Positions 12,601 to 24,949 of a stretch of 64,000 bases of DNA are shown here, one piece after another. The DNA is from Lamellibrachia satsuma (Eukaryota > Annelida > Polychaeta > Sabellida > Siboglinidae): contig BSQZ01000026.1 in assembly GCA_033239005.1 (NCBI GenBank), positions 3,217,001-3,281,000 on the forward strand, in the 5' to 3' direction. Within the stretch, counting starts at the first letter, position 1. Each line of letters opens with the position of its first letter. The position numbers were made by a program, and so were the translations under genes. A model generated the notes under the pieces. The model had not been told where the DNA came from. It saw nothing but the letters and a program-made list of their open reading frames with translations, and did no database searches.

Positions 12601-15385
12601 GTATGTAGTGGGTGGACAAGGCCTGCGTGAAAGGGCGAGTAGAGGGCAACATTATGTAGTGGGTGGACAAGGCCTGCGTGAAACGTCCAGTAGAGGGCTA
12701 TATTATGTAGTGGGTGGACAAGGCCTGCGTGAAAGGTCTAGCAGACGGCTACGCCCTGCAGTGGATGGACAAGGCCTGCGTGAAAGGTCTAGTAGAGGGC
12801 CACATTATGTAGTGGGTGGACAAGGCCTGTGTGAAAGGTCCAGTAGAGGGAAGCATTATGTAGTGGGTGGACAAGGCCTGCGTGAAAGGTCTAGTAGAGG
12901 GCCACATTATGTAGTGGGTGGACAAGGCCTGCGTGAAAGGTCTAGTAGAGGGCAACATTATGTAGTGGGTGGACAAGGCCTGCGTGAAAGGTCTAGTAGA
13001 GGGAAACATTATGTAGTGGGTGGACAAGGCCTGCGGGAAAGGGCTAGTAGAGGGAAACATTATGTAGTGGGTGGACAAGGCCTACGTGAAAGGTCCAGTA
13101 GAGGGCTACATTCTGCAGTGAATAGACAAGGCCTTTGTGGAAGGTCTACCAGAGTCCTACATTCTGCAGTGGATGACAAGGCCTGGGTGAAAGGTCTAGT
13201 AGAGGGCTGCATTCTGTAGTGGATGGACAAGGCCTGCGTGAAAGGTCTAGTAGAGGGCCACATTATGTAGTGGGTGGACAAGGCCTGCGTGAAAGGGCGA
13301 GTAGAGGGAAACATTATGTAGTGGGTGGACAAGGCCTGCGTGAAAGGTCTAGTAGAGGGCCACATTATGTAGTGGGTGGACAAGGACTGCGTGAAAGGTC
13401 CAGTAGAGGGATACATTATGTAGTGGGTGGACAAGGCCTGCGTGAAAGGGCTAATAGAGGGAAACATTATGTAGTGGGTGGACAAGGCCTACGTGAAAGG
13501 TCCAGTAGAGGGCTACATTCTGTAGTGGATGGACAAGGCCTAGATAAAAAGTCTAGTAGAGGGCTACATTCTGTAGTGGATGGACAAGGCCTAGATAAAA
13601 AGTCTAGTAGAGGGCTACATTCTGTAGTGGATGGACAAGACCAACATGAAAGGTCTAGTAGAGGGCTACATTCTGCAGTGGATGGACAAGGCCTAGATGA
13701 AAAGTCTAGTAGAGGGCTACTTTCTGTAGTGAATGGACAAGGCCTTGATAAAAAGTCTAGTAGAGGGCTACATTATGTGATGAATGGACAAGGCCTAGAT
13801 GAAAGGCCTAGTAGGGGGCTGCATTCTGTAGTGGGTGGACAAGGCGTGCGTGAAAGGTCTAGTAGAGGGCCACATTATGTAGTGGGTGGACAAGGCCTAC
13901 GTGAAAGGGCTAGTAGAGGGCTGCTTTCTGTAGTGGATCGACAAGGCCTAGATAAAAAGTCTAGTAGAGGGCTACATTCTGTAGTGGATGGACAAGGCCT
14001 ACATAAAAGTCTAGTAGAGGGCTACATTCGGTAGTAGATGGACAAGGCCACCATGAAAGGGCTAGTAGAGGGCTACATTCTGTAGTGGATGGATAAGGCC
14101 AACATGAAAGGTCTAGTAGAGGGCTACATTCTGCAGTGGATGGACAAGGCCTAGATGAAAAGTCTAGTAGAGGGCTACATTCGGTAGTGGATGGACAAGG
14201 CCTAGATAAAAGTCTAGTAGAGGGCTACATTCGGTAGTAGATGGACAAGGCCACCATGAAAGGGCTAGTAGAGGGCTAAATTCGGTAGTAGATGGACAAG
14301 GCCACCATGAAAGGTCTAGTAGAGGGCTACATTCTGTAGTGGATGGACAAGGCCTAGATGAAAAGTCTAGTAGAGGGCTACATTATGTGGTGAATGGACA
14401 AGGCCTAGATGAAAGGCCTAGTAGGGGGCTGCATTCTGTAGTGGATGGACAAGGCCAACATGAAAGGTCTAGTAGAGGGCTACATTCTGCAGTGGATGGA
14501 CAAGGCCTAAATGAAAAGTCTAGTAGAGGGCTACATTCTGCAGTGAATGGACAAGGGTTAGATGAAAAGTCTAGTAGAGGGCTACATTCTGTAGTGGATG
14601 GACAAGTCCTAAATGAAAAGTCTAGTAGAGGGCTACATTATGTGGTGAATGGACAAGGCCTTGATGAAAGGCCTAGTAGGGGGATGCATTCTGTAGTGGG
14701 TGGACAAGGCCAACATGAAAGGTCTAGCAGAGGGCTACATTATGTAGTGGCTGGACAAGGCCTAGGTGAAAAGGCTAGTAGAGGGCTACATTCTGTAGTG
14801 GGTGGACAAGGGTTAGGTGAAAGGGCTATTAGAGGGCTACATTATGTAGTGGATGGACAAAGCCTAGGTGAAAGATCTAGTCGAATTCTACATTCTGCAG
14901 TGGATGGACAAGGCCTAGGTGAAATGTCTAGCAGAGGGCTACATTCTGTAGTGGATGGGCAAAGCCTAGGTGAAAGTCTAGCAGAGGGCTACATTCTGTA
15001 GTGGATGGACAAGGCCTATGTGAAAGGTCTAGCAGAGGGCTAAATTATGTAGTGGATGGACAAGGCCTATGTGAAAGGTCTAACAGAGGGCTATATTCTG
15101 CAGTGGATGGACAAGGCCTATGTGAAAGATCTAGCAGAGGGCTACATTCTGTAGTGGATGGACAAGGCCTATGTGATAGGTCTAGCAGAGGGCTACATTC
15201 TGTACTGGATGGACAAGACCTATGTGAAAGGTCTAGCATGGGGCGACATTCTGTAGTGGATGGACAAGGCCTATGTGAAAGATCTATCAGAGGGCTACAT
15301 TCTGTTGTGGATGGACAAGGCCTATGTGAAAGATCTAGCAGAGGGCTACATTCTGTAGTGGATGGACAAGGCCTGGGAGCAAAGT
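9610..15385. repeat. Giant 51-bp minisatellite, about 113 copies
   Basis: The basic unit is GTGGGTGGACAAGGCCTGCG, TGAAAGGTCTAGTAGAGGGC and CACATTATGTA. Copies 9.6-13.5 kb are nearly identical, differing by GGCCAC/GGCAAC, GTGGGT/GCGGGT and a CGGCTACGCCCTGCAGTGGA variant. From about 13.5 kb outwards they diverge (AGATGAAAAGTCT, CATTCTGTAGTGGAT and others). A 51-bp unit keeps all frames open, so long plus-strand (GQGLRERSSRGPHYVVG)n and minus-strand (MWPSTRPFTQALSTHYI)n frames appear. One-base indels near 10766 and elsewhere break the plus frame. Unit differences (LRER/LDEK, PHY/LHS, GGQ/DGQ) are mostly amino-acid changing, so it looks non-coding. Confidence 0.97.
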
Positions 15386-16238
15386 GAAAGAAAACTATTA
15401 AAATGACAATTTTGCTAAGAAATATAAATATCGATTCGCAGTGAGGACCAATGGGTACTCATCGGTACCAGTTGGAACCAATGATAAACTGTGAAGTGTG
15501 AATGCATGACTGTTAGCCATTTGAACGTATTGTAAAACAGAATTGGCAGCTGTTTGACAAAGGCGGAATACACCTCAATGAAAAGTGTTGGACTCTCAGT
15601 AAGCCAACGGCTTCCTTGGCCTCGTGTCTTTTGTAATGCGTTAGTTAAGATGAACATCTTGTTCAATCTTATTACACGAATTCGCTAGACTTGCGACTAA
15701 GGGTCAAACGCCTCGAAACTCGGTGCAACCCGAAAAATCGTCTCGATTGCGACTGGACAAAGGGAAACACGTACGAGATTGACCACTGCAAACATCGTCG
15801 TGTCGTGCCGAAATAAGTCGTGTCGTGCCGAAATAAGTCAGGTCGCCCAGTATACTGCCGGGTTCCTTAGTATAGGACGTCGTTCTTATGGTGATTACCA
15901 CACACGGGCGCATGCTCGACTGCACGTCTGCGTGCGAATCCGCCCGTTCCTAATTGTATTTGCCTTTCACGTGCCGGCGACAGAGATTCAACGCTCGATT
16001 GACAACTGAAGCGCGCAAAGGTCAATGAAGAAGATAACTAAGCGGCACTAACCGCTGCGTCCGCTCCCTTCCGACGTGACCCGGATGTCTTACATGGCTG
16101 GTTAGTAAAGCCCGCGCAATATGACAGCACTTTGCCCATCACATTAAATATGGATGCGGCTTAACAAACGGGATGTACGACAGTCGTGGTGTTCAGTTTT
16201 CGTGTCTTAATTTTTCTAGTTTTTCACAGATGTTTCAT
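15386..16238. other. Non-coding stretch, nothing recognised
   Basis: Unique sequence except for a 20-bp duplication (CGTGTCGTGCCGAAATAAGT twice) at about 15798-15838. No protein motif is seen. Confidence 0.55.
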
Positions 16239-16285
16239 TTAGGAGGCAACACTTCGAACAGTTGAGAACAACGACATAGAAGAAC

Positions 16286-16487
<202 letters not shown>

Positions 16488-17183
16488 CGTTTGTCTTAAC
16501 TCTGGGAACAGAAGGAGTAAATCAGAAACAGACGAACGAAGCTGTCTGGGCTGTCTTGCTGGAGTGAGCATTGAATGTAAATATGCAGATTGTTTGGTTG
16601 AAAGGGCTTGATTGGTAATTGTACATATCTTAAAAATAATGCGATATCGCACAGGGAGCCAATGCAATGATTTTAGAAGTGGCACTGAGCGAGAGAAACG
16701 AGGCGATCGTGTAACTACCCTAGCCAAACAATTTTGGACACGTTGAAGTTTTGTAATATCCTTGATAACAATTCTGTTAATTATGGAATTGCAATAATTG
16801 AGTCTGCTGCTAACAAGAGCTGTTGCAATAGCTTTAGCGACAGAATGTGATATATACCAGCGAATACGGCGAAAGTTACGGATATGATAAAAACAGCAAC
16901 GACACGTTTGAGAAATATGTTGTCTGAAGTTGAAGTTCTTATCAAAGGTGACTCTCAAATTCCGCGCTGAGGCTGCAGGGTGTGATATTTTGATACGTGT
17001 CGGGAAAAGACCATCAAGTTTGCCACACTGCTTTAGAATACCAATGATGAGAAATTAAGCTGTGTCTGCGTTTAATTTTAATTTGCTGTCAGTCATCCAG
17101 AGGAAGATTTCGTGGAGACAATCGCTGAGCCGACTTAGGGAGCGATTTGTATCCCGGGTAGCCAAAGAAATGTAGATATGTGT

Positions 17184-17471
17184 ATCATCTGCGTAAAGGT
17201 GGTGATCCAAGTAATGATTTTAGATAACAGAGCTGAGTGGCGTAGTGTAAAGAGTGAACAGCAAAGGCCCCAGAACAGAACCCTGGGGGACACCACACGA
17301 AGTGGGGAGTGCGGCCGAGAAGCAGTTTACAGTCTTTATGGTTTGGTGTCTACCAGTTAGGTATGATGAAAACCAGTTAAGAGCTGTGCCAGATATGCCA
17401 TACCACAATGATAAGCATTTAATAAGAATGTTGTGATCTATGGTATCAAAGGCGGCAGACAGATCCAGCAA
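17184..17471 (-). pseudogene. L2-like reverse transcriptase core
   Basis: From 17471 the frame reads DLSAAFDTIDHN (RT block A with its catalytic Asp), a fingers/palm linker, then CGVPQGSVLGPLLF (block B). After TAA at 17220-17222 the same frame gives HHLYADDTHIY, with the catalytic YADD at 17184-17195. Downstream sequence matches the LINE thumb and tail. The family makes cDNA by target-primed reverse transcription. The stop between blocks B and C rules out an active enzyme. Confidence 0.88.
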
Positions 17472-18550
17472 GGTAAGTGCTGTTACTTTTCCTTTGTCGA
17501 TGTTTAGGGTAACGTCATTGTGTACTTTTAAGTGAGCATTTTCTGTAGAATGAAACTGTTTGTGATATATTAGATAAGCAATTTGAGCTGATGTGAGACC
17601 TTAGACGACTTGCTACGACTTTTCCAGTAATTTGAGTTTGAAAACATGTCTATAACTGTTTAGATCTTCTTTAGGCAGAGATGCCTTCTTAAGAAGTAGG
17701 TTGACATGGGCGTGTTTGAAATCATCCGGAAACAAGCCAGAACACAGTGATGCATTTATAATATCCGTTATCGGTTTGAGCAATGTATCAAGACAAGCTA
17801 TCAACGGTTGGTAGTGGATCAAGATCACAGGGCTTATTTGTGGAGGACATTATTATTTTCTTCACTTCACCAACTGTGACACATTCAAACGATACAAGTA
17901 AAGAATTTACTCGTGGAGAGTCCACGTTTACAGTACTTAAAGTATAACTTGGGAAAGCAGAACTTATAAGACTGATTTTTTCTTTGAGAACAAGTCAGAT
18001 AGAGACTTGATTGAAACATGATTAGGAAGAGATGGAGCAGGCCGCCTGTGTAGAATTTGATTTATTCAGTTCCATAGCTGACGTGGACTTTCAGAGTTAT
18101 TTGAGACCATATTTGTGTAATAATCCGATTTAGCTTTGGCCAGTTGTGTCTGTTGCAGTAGTGACATTGTTTTGAATAACGCGACCTGTCCCAAGACGAG
18201 CGTGATTTGCGCCATACGCGCTCAAGATAACGACAACGCCTTTTAGATTGTAGAATTTCTGGAGTCATCCATGGGGCAGGTGGCTTTTGTGACACAGATT
18301 TGGATCTCATAGGTGCATATTTGCTAGTAAAGCTTTGAGTACTTGATAGTACTATCCACACAAATCGGATAGGTGTCCCTTTGTTTTTATGATTAGGTCG
18401 GTTTTAAGGGTGTTAATCTTATGAATAGGTCTGTAAAACACATTGTGTGTTGACTCTGTTCTGTTCTGGAAACATCGACAATGACAGTGTGATGGTCTGA
18501 TAAACCATCCGAAACTGTAGGTGTTTGGATATTGTAACAAGTTGAACGAG

Positions 18551-19097
18551 TTATGAAGAGGTCGAGCCAGTGGCCATGTATGTGTGTCGAAAAGATACCA
18601 TGATATCATTAAAAGTAGTTGAAGGTATGTCCAAATGAAGATTAAAATCACCAAAAATAAAAACGTCTGAATGCATAGTTACGAAATAAGCGGAGAAAGA
18701 AGAATCTGAAATTTCAACACAGATAGATTCAAAACTAGAGTAGTCAGGGTTCGAATGAACATTAACTTTGAACTGTTGTGATACCAAAAAGCTAACACCA
18801 CCACATCGTCTAACTGAACGTGGTAGAAGGAGAAATATCAGCAATGCATGCGACTGTATCATGTGGTCTGAGCCAGGTCTCAGTGACAGCAAGAATGTCT
18901 ATTGTTTTAGAAATTAATAAGTCGCTAAGTGATGCTGTCTTATCCCGAATTGATTGAACCTTTGTGGTAGCCAGAATGTTATGCCTGACAGCAGGCCTAG
19001 GATTTAGACTTACGTCGCCCGCTAGCAGTAGAATTATTGCTAATTTAAATGTAGAGTAGCATGGGGCATAACGCAAGTTTTGGGGCATAAAGCCCAT
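18551..19097 (-). pseudogene. L2-like endonuclease with degenerate 2A-like leader
   Basis: The ORF from 19097 begins with a hydrophobic stretch and GDVSLNPRP (18993-19019). That is one substitution pair away from the 2A ribosome-skipping consensus D-V/I-E-x-N-P-G-P (E to S, G to R). It continues with SIRDKTASLSDLLISK and DILAVTETWL, the exonuclease-endonuclease-phosphatase start. After a frameshift near 18820 the second frame gives GGVSFLVSQQF and GDFNLHLDIP (from 18652). The segment usually containing the YRPP block is missing. 2A-like leaders are known in non-LTR retrotransposons of several invertebrates. Confidence 0.75.
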
Positions 19098-20890
19098 CCT
19101 CTAACTAGTTTCACAGCGCGAAAATAAGAATTTAGAGATAGCCAAATGATGCCACATACAGTTCTTCACATTTGGTTAGAATACGGTGGCAGAAAACGAA
19201 ATTCACGCGATATTTTTGTTTACGTCAAACTTTTGATTCTATAAATTATAAAAATGGTCACCCTAAAAGTCGTTTTGTGGGCAGTAACCATAAGAAACTG
19301 AGATAACGCGTTGAGTGTCTGCAGTAGACAAATATGTAATCATTAATGTTGTGAATGTTGTGGATGCGAGTGATAAAAGCCAGTAGTGTACAGATGGTGA
19401 ACTTTTAATATCGAACTTGTGGGGCAAAAAGGCCAACATTAGTGGGGGCAAAACGCACAGGGTGGGACGTACTATTATCTGTCAGATTTGAGTCTGAAAG
19501 TGAGTAGACGATTTGATAAGTTCCGCCTGTGTATGACAGTTTATAATAAACATATACACTATAACGCACTTGTTGAATTTCAGAGAAAAGGAGCTAATTA
19601 ATTAACTATTTCAGTCAAAGATCTTAATAAAATTATAACAACAAATATTACTATGATGTGACGCAAGGTTTCGCTATACTGAAGTGTACCAATAATACCA
19701 TCACTTTGGTAATGCGAAATAAGTAAACTAATAATTAAATGAGGCTGATTAATGCATAACGCCTAGGGGCGGGCGTTTTGCCCCACCCCTGGGGCAAAAC
19801 GCCCATTTTCAGGACCTCTGTTAAAATGGCTATAACTTTTTTCTGTGAAATTGAACATCGAAAATGTCAACAAGATTTTCAGCTAAGATAATAAACTAGG
19901 TGATACATCCAATATATCAGAGATATATCTAAAAGGTTTTCCCGTGAGTCGATTTCCCGAAAAAAGTAGGCGTATTGCCCCACCCTACTCTAGGCGTAGA
20001 GCGGGGGATTGGCAGTAACTTGCGATTAAAACAAAGGTTAATACATGACAAGCTGTGCAGAAAGGACAAAGAATGTTGTATTCTCGTGGGTTGTGGAAAT
20101 GCTGAGATGACAGCCGATCGTTGTAGGGTAAGTGGCCTGCACAGGACAAAGTCGTCACCTCTCGAAGCCACTGAACATGATAAAAATAAAACACACAACA
20201 GAAATATCATCGACATTGTCTTGAAGACAGTCTATTTTTCTCAAATGGTGAAATTTTATAAAATGAGAGCAATATATATATATTCTAAAAATGACGGTTT
20301 AACAATGACAATAAACTGTAAAAACCGTTCGCGCTCAGCATAGGTCAACAGCACTAAAACCGTATAGGCACCGTAGTGGTGGACGCCGAGTGACAGTACG
20401 TTGTGGTCGTGCAAAGAAATTGGAGAGGTTTTCACCCCAGGGCAACACTGGGTATATCAGAACGTCTTGTTGAAATAGCCTTATTAGTATAAAGTTTATA
20501 AGGGCCTACCCATGCCTTTTAGTTTGCTGAGAACTCAGCCGGCGCGAACAATATAGGGCGAGGTCCGTCCTACGAACCGAAACTGCATTATCGCCCAATC
20601 AATCGTAAACACTCAAAAATTTTATTCAGGGAAAATAGTTTATAAAATCTTTAATTAAACAGTTGCTATAGTACATGATATAAAATAGACGTTACTCCCG
20701 CAAGTATAGCTTAGCACTGGCAAGACGAAATTGTCTTAAAACAGACGACAGCAAAACCAGGCACAACCTTCTGCGCCTCCTAGCGACAAACCCCACTTAC
20801 ACATTTATTATGCTATGATCATCCGATTAGGAAATGCTTTAAAAACAGAACCGACGTGACTTAAAAGTGTTTTCAGAGTGTCATAAAAAA
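19098..20890. other. Non-coding stretch, nothing recognised
   Basis: Unique, AT-rich in parts. Frames at 19929-20343 on both strands overlap each other and carry no known motif. GGGGCAAAACGCC-like phrases recur loosely (19430, 19780, 19975) without forming a clear repeat. Confidence 0.55.
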
Positions 20891-20892
20891 TT

Positions 20893-21046
20893 CCCACCAC
20901 CACCACCGACCACCACCACCACATCACCACCGACCACCACCATCGACCACCACCGCCACCACAACCGACCACCACCACCACCGCCACCACCGCCGACATC
21001 GCCACCACCGCCGCCGCCACCACCACCACCACCGACCACCAACCAC
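20893..21046. repeat. (CCACCA/CCGACC)n cryptic microsatellite
   Basis: An imperfect CCA trinucleotide tract with CGA and GCC interruptions. Proline/threonine-rich frames on the plus strand and V/G/W-rich frames on the minus strand are artefacts. Confidence 0.93.
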
Positions 21047-21755
21047 CAAAACGATCATAATAAAACAATAATAATCGCGTACTTGAAGACAAATCAACCA
21101 CTGCAATTCGCTGTCTTACCTTGTTGCATATATAATCGTTCTCCTTTCAATCCTACGCAACGATTTCTCTCCGTCGGGACGTGCTCCTGTTTAGGTATGC
21201 CACACACGAGTCTGAGGCAGCCTCGAAGGAACCGCTATCCGCCGATCGAAGTTGCGACACGCGTGTAGTCTGGCGCAGCAAGAACAGACGCTCCGGTCAC
21301 GCGCGGCTGGGTTTATCGCAGCGCCGCCCCGTGGTCACGAGCTGGCGGCGGTCGGGTGAGGTTCCGTGCTTGCAGCGACGGCGAAGTCCAGGCGTCGTCG
21401 TCCGCGCGATTTCGTGTATTCGCCAGATGTTCGACAGGCAATAATTATTGCACGGCATGAAAATTTAATTTGGAACTGGCACGTCACGGTTGCGCACGGG
21501 CCATTGGATCAGTGCCATATGACCAGCCTCTGGTCGATCTCTTACGTCCAAACACCGTTGACCTCGTTTAGTGCGATTGTCGACTTTACGGATGCTCTTG
21601 AAAGGATAACTGCGTTGGCTCCATCGAGAGGCATCAGAGGGGAATTCCAATTGAAAGGGTCATTGCTGATTGATATCGATGAACGGGTATTAATATTGCA
21701 CGCATACTGACATCGGAGTCAATGCATTGGGATTTCAATGTAAAATGACGTGTAT

Positions 21756-21758
<3 letters not shown>
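21047..21758. other. Non-coding stretch, nothing recognised
   Basis: Relatively GC-rich unique sequence. Open frames of 80-114 codons (21181-21710) overlap on both strands and lack known motifs. Confidence 0.5.
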
Positions 21759-21850
<92 letters not shown>

Positions 21851-21866
21851 TGAGTGCGTGCGTGAG

Positions 21867-21926
<60 letters not shown>

Positions 21927-21927
21927 T
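21759..21927. repeat. Compound (TG)n-(TGCG)n microsatellite
   Basis: A GT dinucleotide tract turns into a TGCG tetranucleotide tract near 21803 with two TGAG interruptions. The step from TG to TGCG suggests a point change that was then amplified. Confidence 0.96.
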
Positions 21928-24539
21928 TAGCATAGATACATATGAATGCTGATCCATGTTGGACGTTATGAACAAATGAACACATGTAAGCAGGTTTTCA
22001 GTATGTTATACGTGTCCTTTACCGTGGGTCCAGTTGTCATCCGACATTAAACAATCTGTTTCAGAACACAAGCTCAAATGTATTAAAACAGATATTGTAA
22101 AATTACTGTTGAATAAGCTTGTCCCCTATTCTCTTTCCGTGCTACTGGATTTCATGTTAAATCTGTATTTTTGTGATTGGATGTTGAATGTTACTGTTAT
22201 TCTGGCATATTATATGGCATCAACATGACTAGATACATTTTTGTCATTGTATATGTTTTAATTATATCAGGCATCAGCCACTTTTATATATAATTATACG
22301 GCAATTAGTTTTATGCAATTTTCCAATATCGTGAAATCGAAATATATCTTACTGCATGTTACATTTTTGTTATACCGATTTCAACAATATGTCCTAGTAT
22401 AAGCCCTGTGGGATGTCCTAGGGATCCCCCGAGTATTCTTTGTAATATAATTATTAATGAAATGGATTCATAAGTAAAATGATTGCGACTGAATAAACTT
22501 ATTAGAATTGTTATTATTACTGTTGTTGTTGTTGTTGTTACTATTATTATTATTGCTGTTGTTATTATAAACCTTCGGCTATGGGCCTGTTCGGTTCTAC
22601 ATCGGTTTCTATAATGGCAGTTCCTTTTATCTTTATCAAATAGCTTCGGCGTTTACACTTCTTGTCGTGAAGTAATGCAGTTGTTCCTACATCTCGCTCT
22701 TCAGTGGAAAATGTATCACTAAATTACATTTTGAAGATATAGTTTCCCAGGCACCTTAAATAATTATTGACAATCAGGTAAACATTCATACAGTGCCGGA
22801 TACCTTGTTAGACTACATAACTGGCGAAGCATGATATATATTTGTGGTTCCTGCGACAATAAATAATTCACCGAATTGGCAGTTTAGTCCTAACATGAGA
22901 AGTGGTTTGACAATCGTAACGCCAGACTTACAAAGAATCAGGTGACGTTTCAGCATTGTGGATATCTTTCTATCTGGATATTTCTTCTTCATATGAGCCA
23001 CAGCTCGTGGCGACCGTTCATACCCTCATGTCACGGCGCGTCCTCGTCATCTCCCGTGCAATGAACCAGCCTCCGGTTATCCACTGCCCCAAGGTGTCGA
23101 TCTAGGCATGTTTCAATACTTTAATTTGGTACAAGCAGCGACAAGTATTATCTAACAAAGATTTACGTCGGAACACCAAGGAGAACTTTCGGAACATCAA
23201 GAAGAGCTTTCGGAACATCAGTGAGAACTTTCGTTTGCCTGTCTATTCTTTGGATAGACAGCACGCCTGTTGCATGATGATGTATTTTATTTTTAACCAC
23301 AACGGAAGAGCGCTTACGTTCGATATTGACAGACAAAATAATATCGTATGCCCTGCATAGGGACAATCACGATAAATCACGATAAATCACGATAAATCAC
23401 GATAAATCACGATAAATCACGATAAATCTTGCTGCACTTAAGTAAAATAGAAACGTAGTCAAATAAGTTAATTTTGCAACCGAAAGCAGTTTAATTCTTC
23501 CACCCCCTTGCTGCGTCAAGGGTGTCGAGTACGGCGAAAATCAACACAAGTCACCTTCATCTGTCCTGAACCACAGCAGCTAACTTATCTAGTGTCTTGA
23601 GTTTTAAAACCTTTCCCTTTCTTAATGATATTCTTTTCTGGGTTGCTCTAAGTCGTCACTCATAATTTTTAATTAAAACACATAATTATGCCTCGCACTG
23701 GACCATGATTTCAAACAGCCAATATATACTATAGCCCGCAAACATTGCGGCTTGAATATACTTTTTAGGCGGAAACGGAAGTGGCAGTGGAATTGCGGGC
23801 TTATGTGAATGTGTGAACAAAAGCCCGCCGATACGAGGACCCGTAACAATATTATCGACGCATTGGACACTCATTCGATTATCGTCCTTGAACATACGAC
23901 ATGCTACGCTCCAGCGCCGCTGAAATAACATTTACCTATCGTTCGCCGCATTTTCTGCGCGAATCTAATTCAGGCGGTTTCGCAAATGTCACTAACGCAT
24001 TTTGTCCCAAATTACCTTCAACCATTCATCCATGAATCGGGCCGGACACATTTAAGCACGTATGACATCTGTATGCTGCAGATTCATGACAGCGTGGACA
24101 GTAGACGAGAATGATGGTGACATGTTGCGCTCTAGATTACTGATTACGGGGACAACACAGTGGCAGTCAACATGGCGACCTCAATTATGACATTACGATT
24201 TAGTGTGCACACATTTTTTTATGTGTGACGATTATTAATGGCAACTCGATTTTATTTGCTGCAGTGACGGCGCATTTACACACTCGCACCACGCACACGC
24301 ACCACGCACCACGCACCATGCACCACGTACACAAATACACAGGATGTATGTCTAATTTATGACTAATGTCACAAAAAAAGCCACAGAGAAATGTATGGGA
24401 TATGACAACAACATACACGTCGTAGAATTGACTCTAATCCATCTAGAATTTACTCTAGTCCATTAATGAAGAGCCGTAGTTTACTTATCGGCTTTGAGCC
24501 GGTTTCACTTACCCGAGTACACGGCACATTATAAATGTT
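21928..24539. other. Non-coding stretch with small repeats
   Basis: Small repeats are (TTG)n/(ATT)n at about 22515-22566, a 21-bp unit (GGAACATCAAGGAGAACTTTC-like) in three copies at 23168-23233, a 10-bp unit (GATAAATCAC) in six copies at about 23367-23430, and (CGCACCA)n at about 24284-24325. No gene is recognised. Confidence 0.6.
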
Positions 24540-24606
24540 CAACAACAACAACGACAACAAACAACAACATCATCATCAACAACAACAACAACAACAATAG
24601 CAACAA
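24540..24606. repeat. (CAA)n microsatellite
   Basis: An imperfect CAA trinucleotide with GAC and CAT interruptions. Confidence 0.9.
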
Positions 24607-24795
24607 CAGTTTAATAGATATAGCTCAGACACCTGCCATAGGAGATTAGAAACAATTTATTGTTATTTAAAATTCGCGGACAGCCAGCTTACGCGAGCAA
24701 CTGGCTCTTACGACCGCTTACACCGCCTCTCTTGTATTGTTTTGTGTTGTTTTAGTTTATGGCGATCCGACGCAGTTGCTCCAGGTTCGCCCTTG

Positions 24796-24870
24796 GTTTT
24801 CAGTCGCATGCCGACCTGCTGCAGGTCGGCCCTGGTCTTCAGTCGCATGCCGACCTGCTCCAGGTCGGTG
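24796..24870. repeat. 39-bp direct duplication
   Basis: TTCAGTCGCATGCCGACCTG followed by CTGCAGGTCGGCCCTGGTC occurs twice, the second time with CTCCAGGTCGG. The unit contains the palindromic core CCGACCTGC/GCAGGTCGG, so each copy can form a hairpin. Confidence 0.85.
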
Positions 24871-24949
24871 TCGAGGGTGTTAGGGAGGCTGGTTCAATTC
24901 ATGTACCAGAGAGATTTATATTAGCCGTAGATCGCCATGTTATTTGAAG

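Noticed and set aside
9638..15387. Long plus- and minus-strand ORFs with (GQGLRERSSRGPHYVVG)n type repeats
   Set aside because: A 51-bp unit automatically keeps frames open on both strands. Unit variants are mostly amino-acid changing, and single-base indels break the frame. I treat it as a satellite, not a gene.
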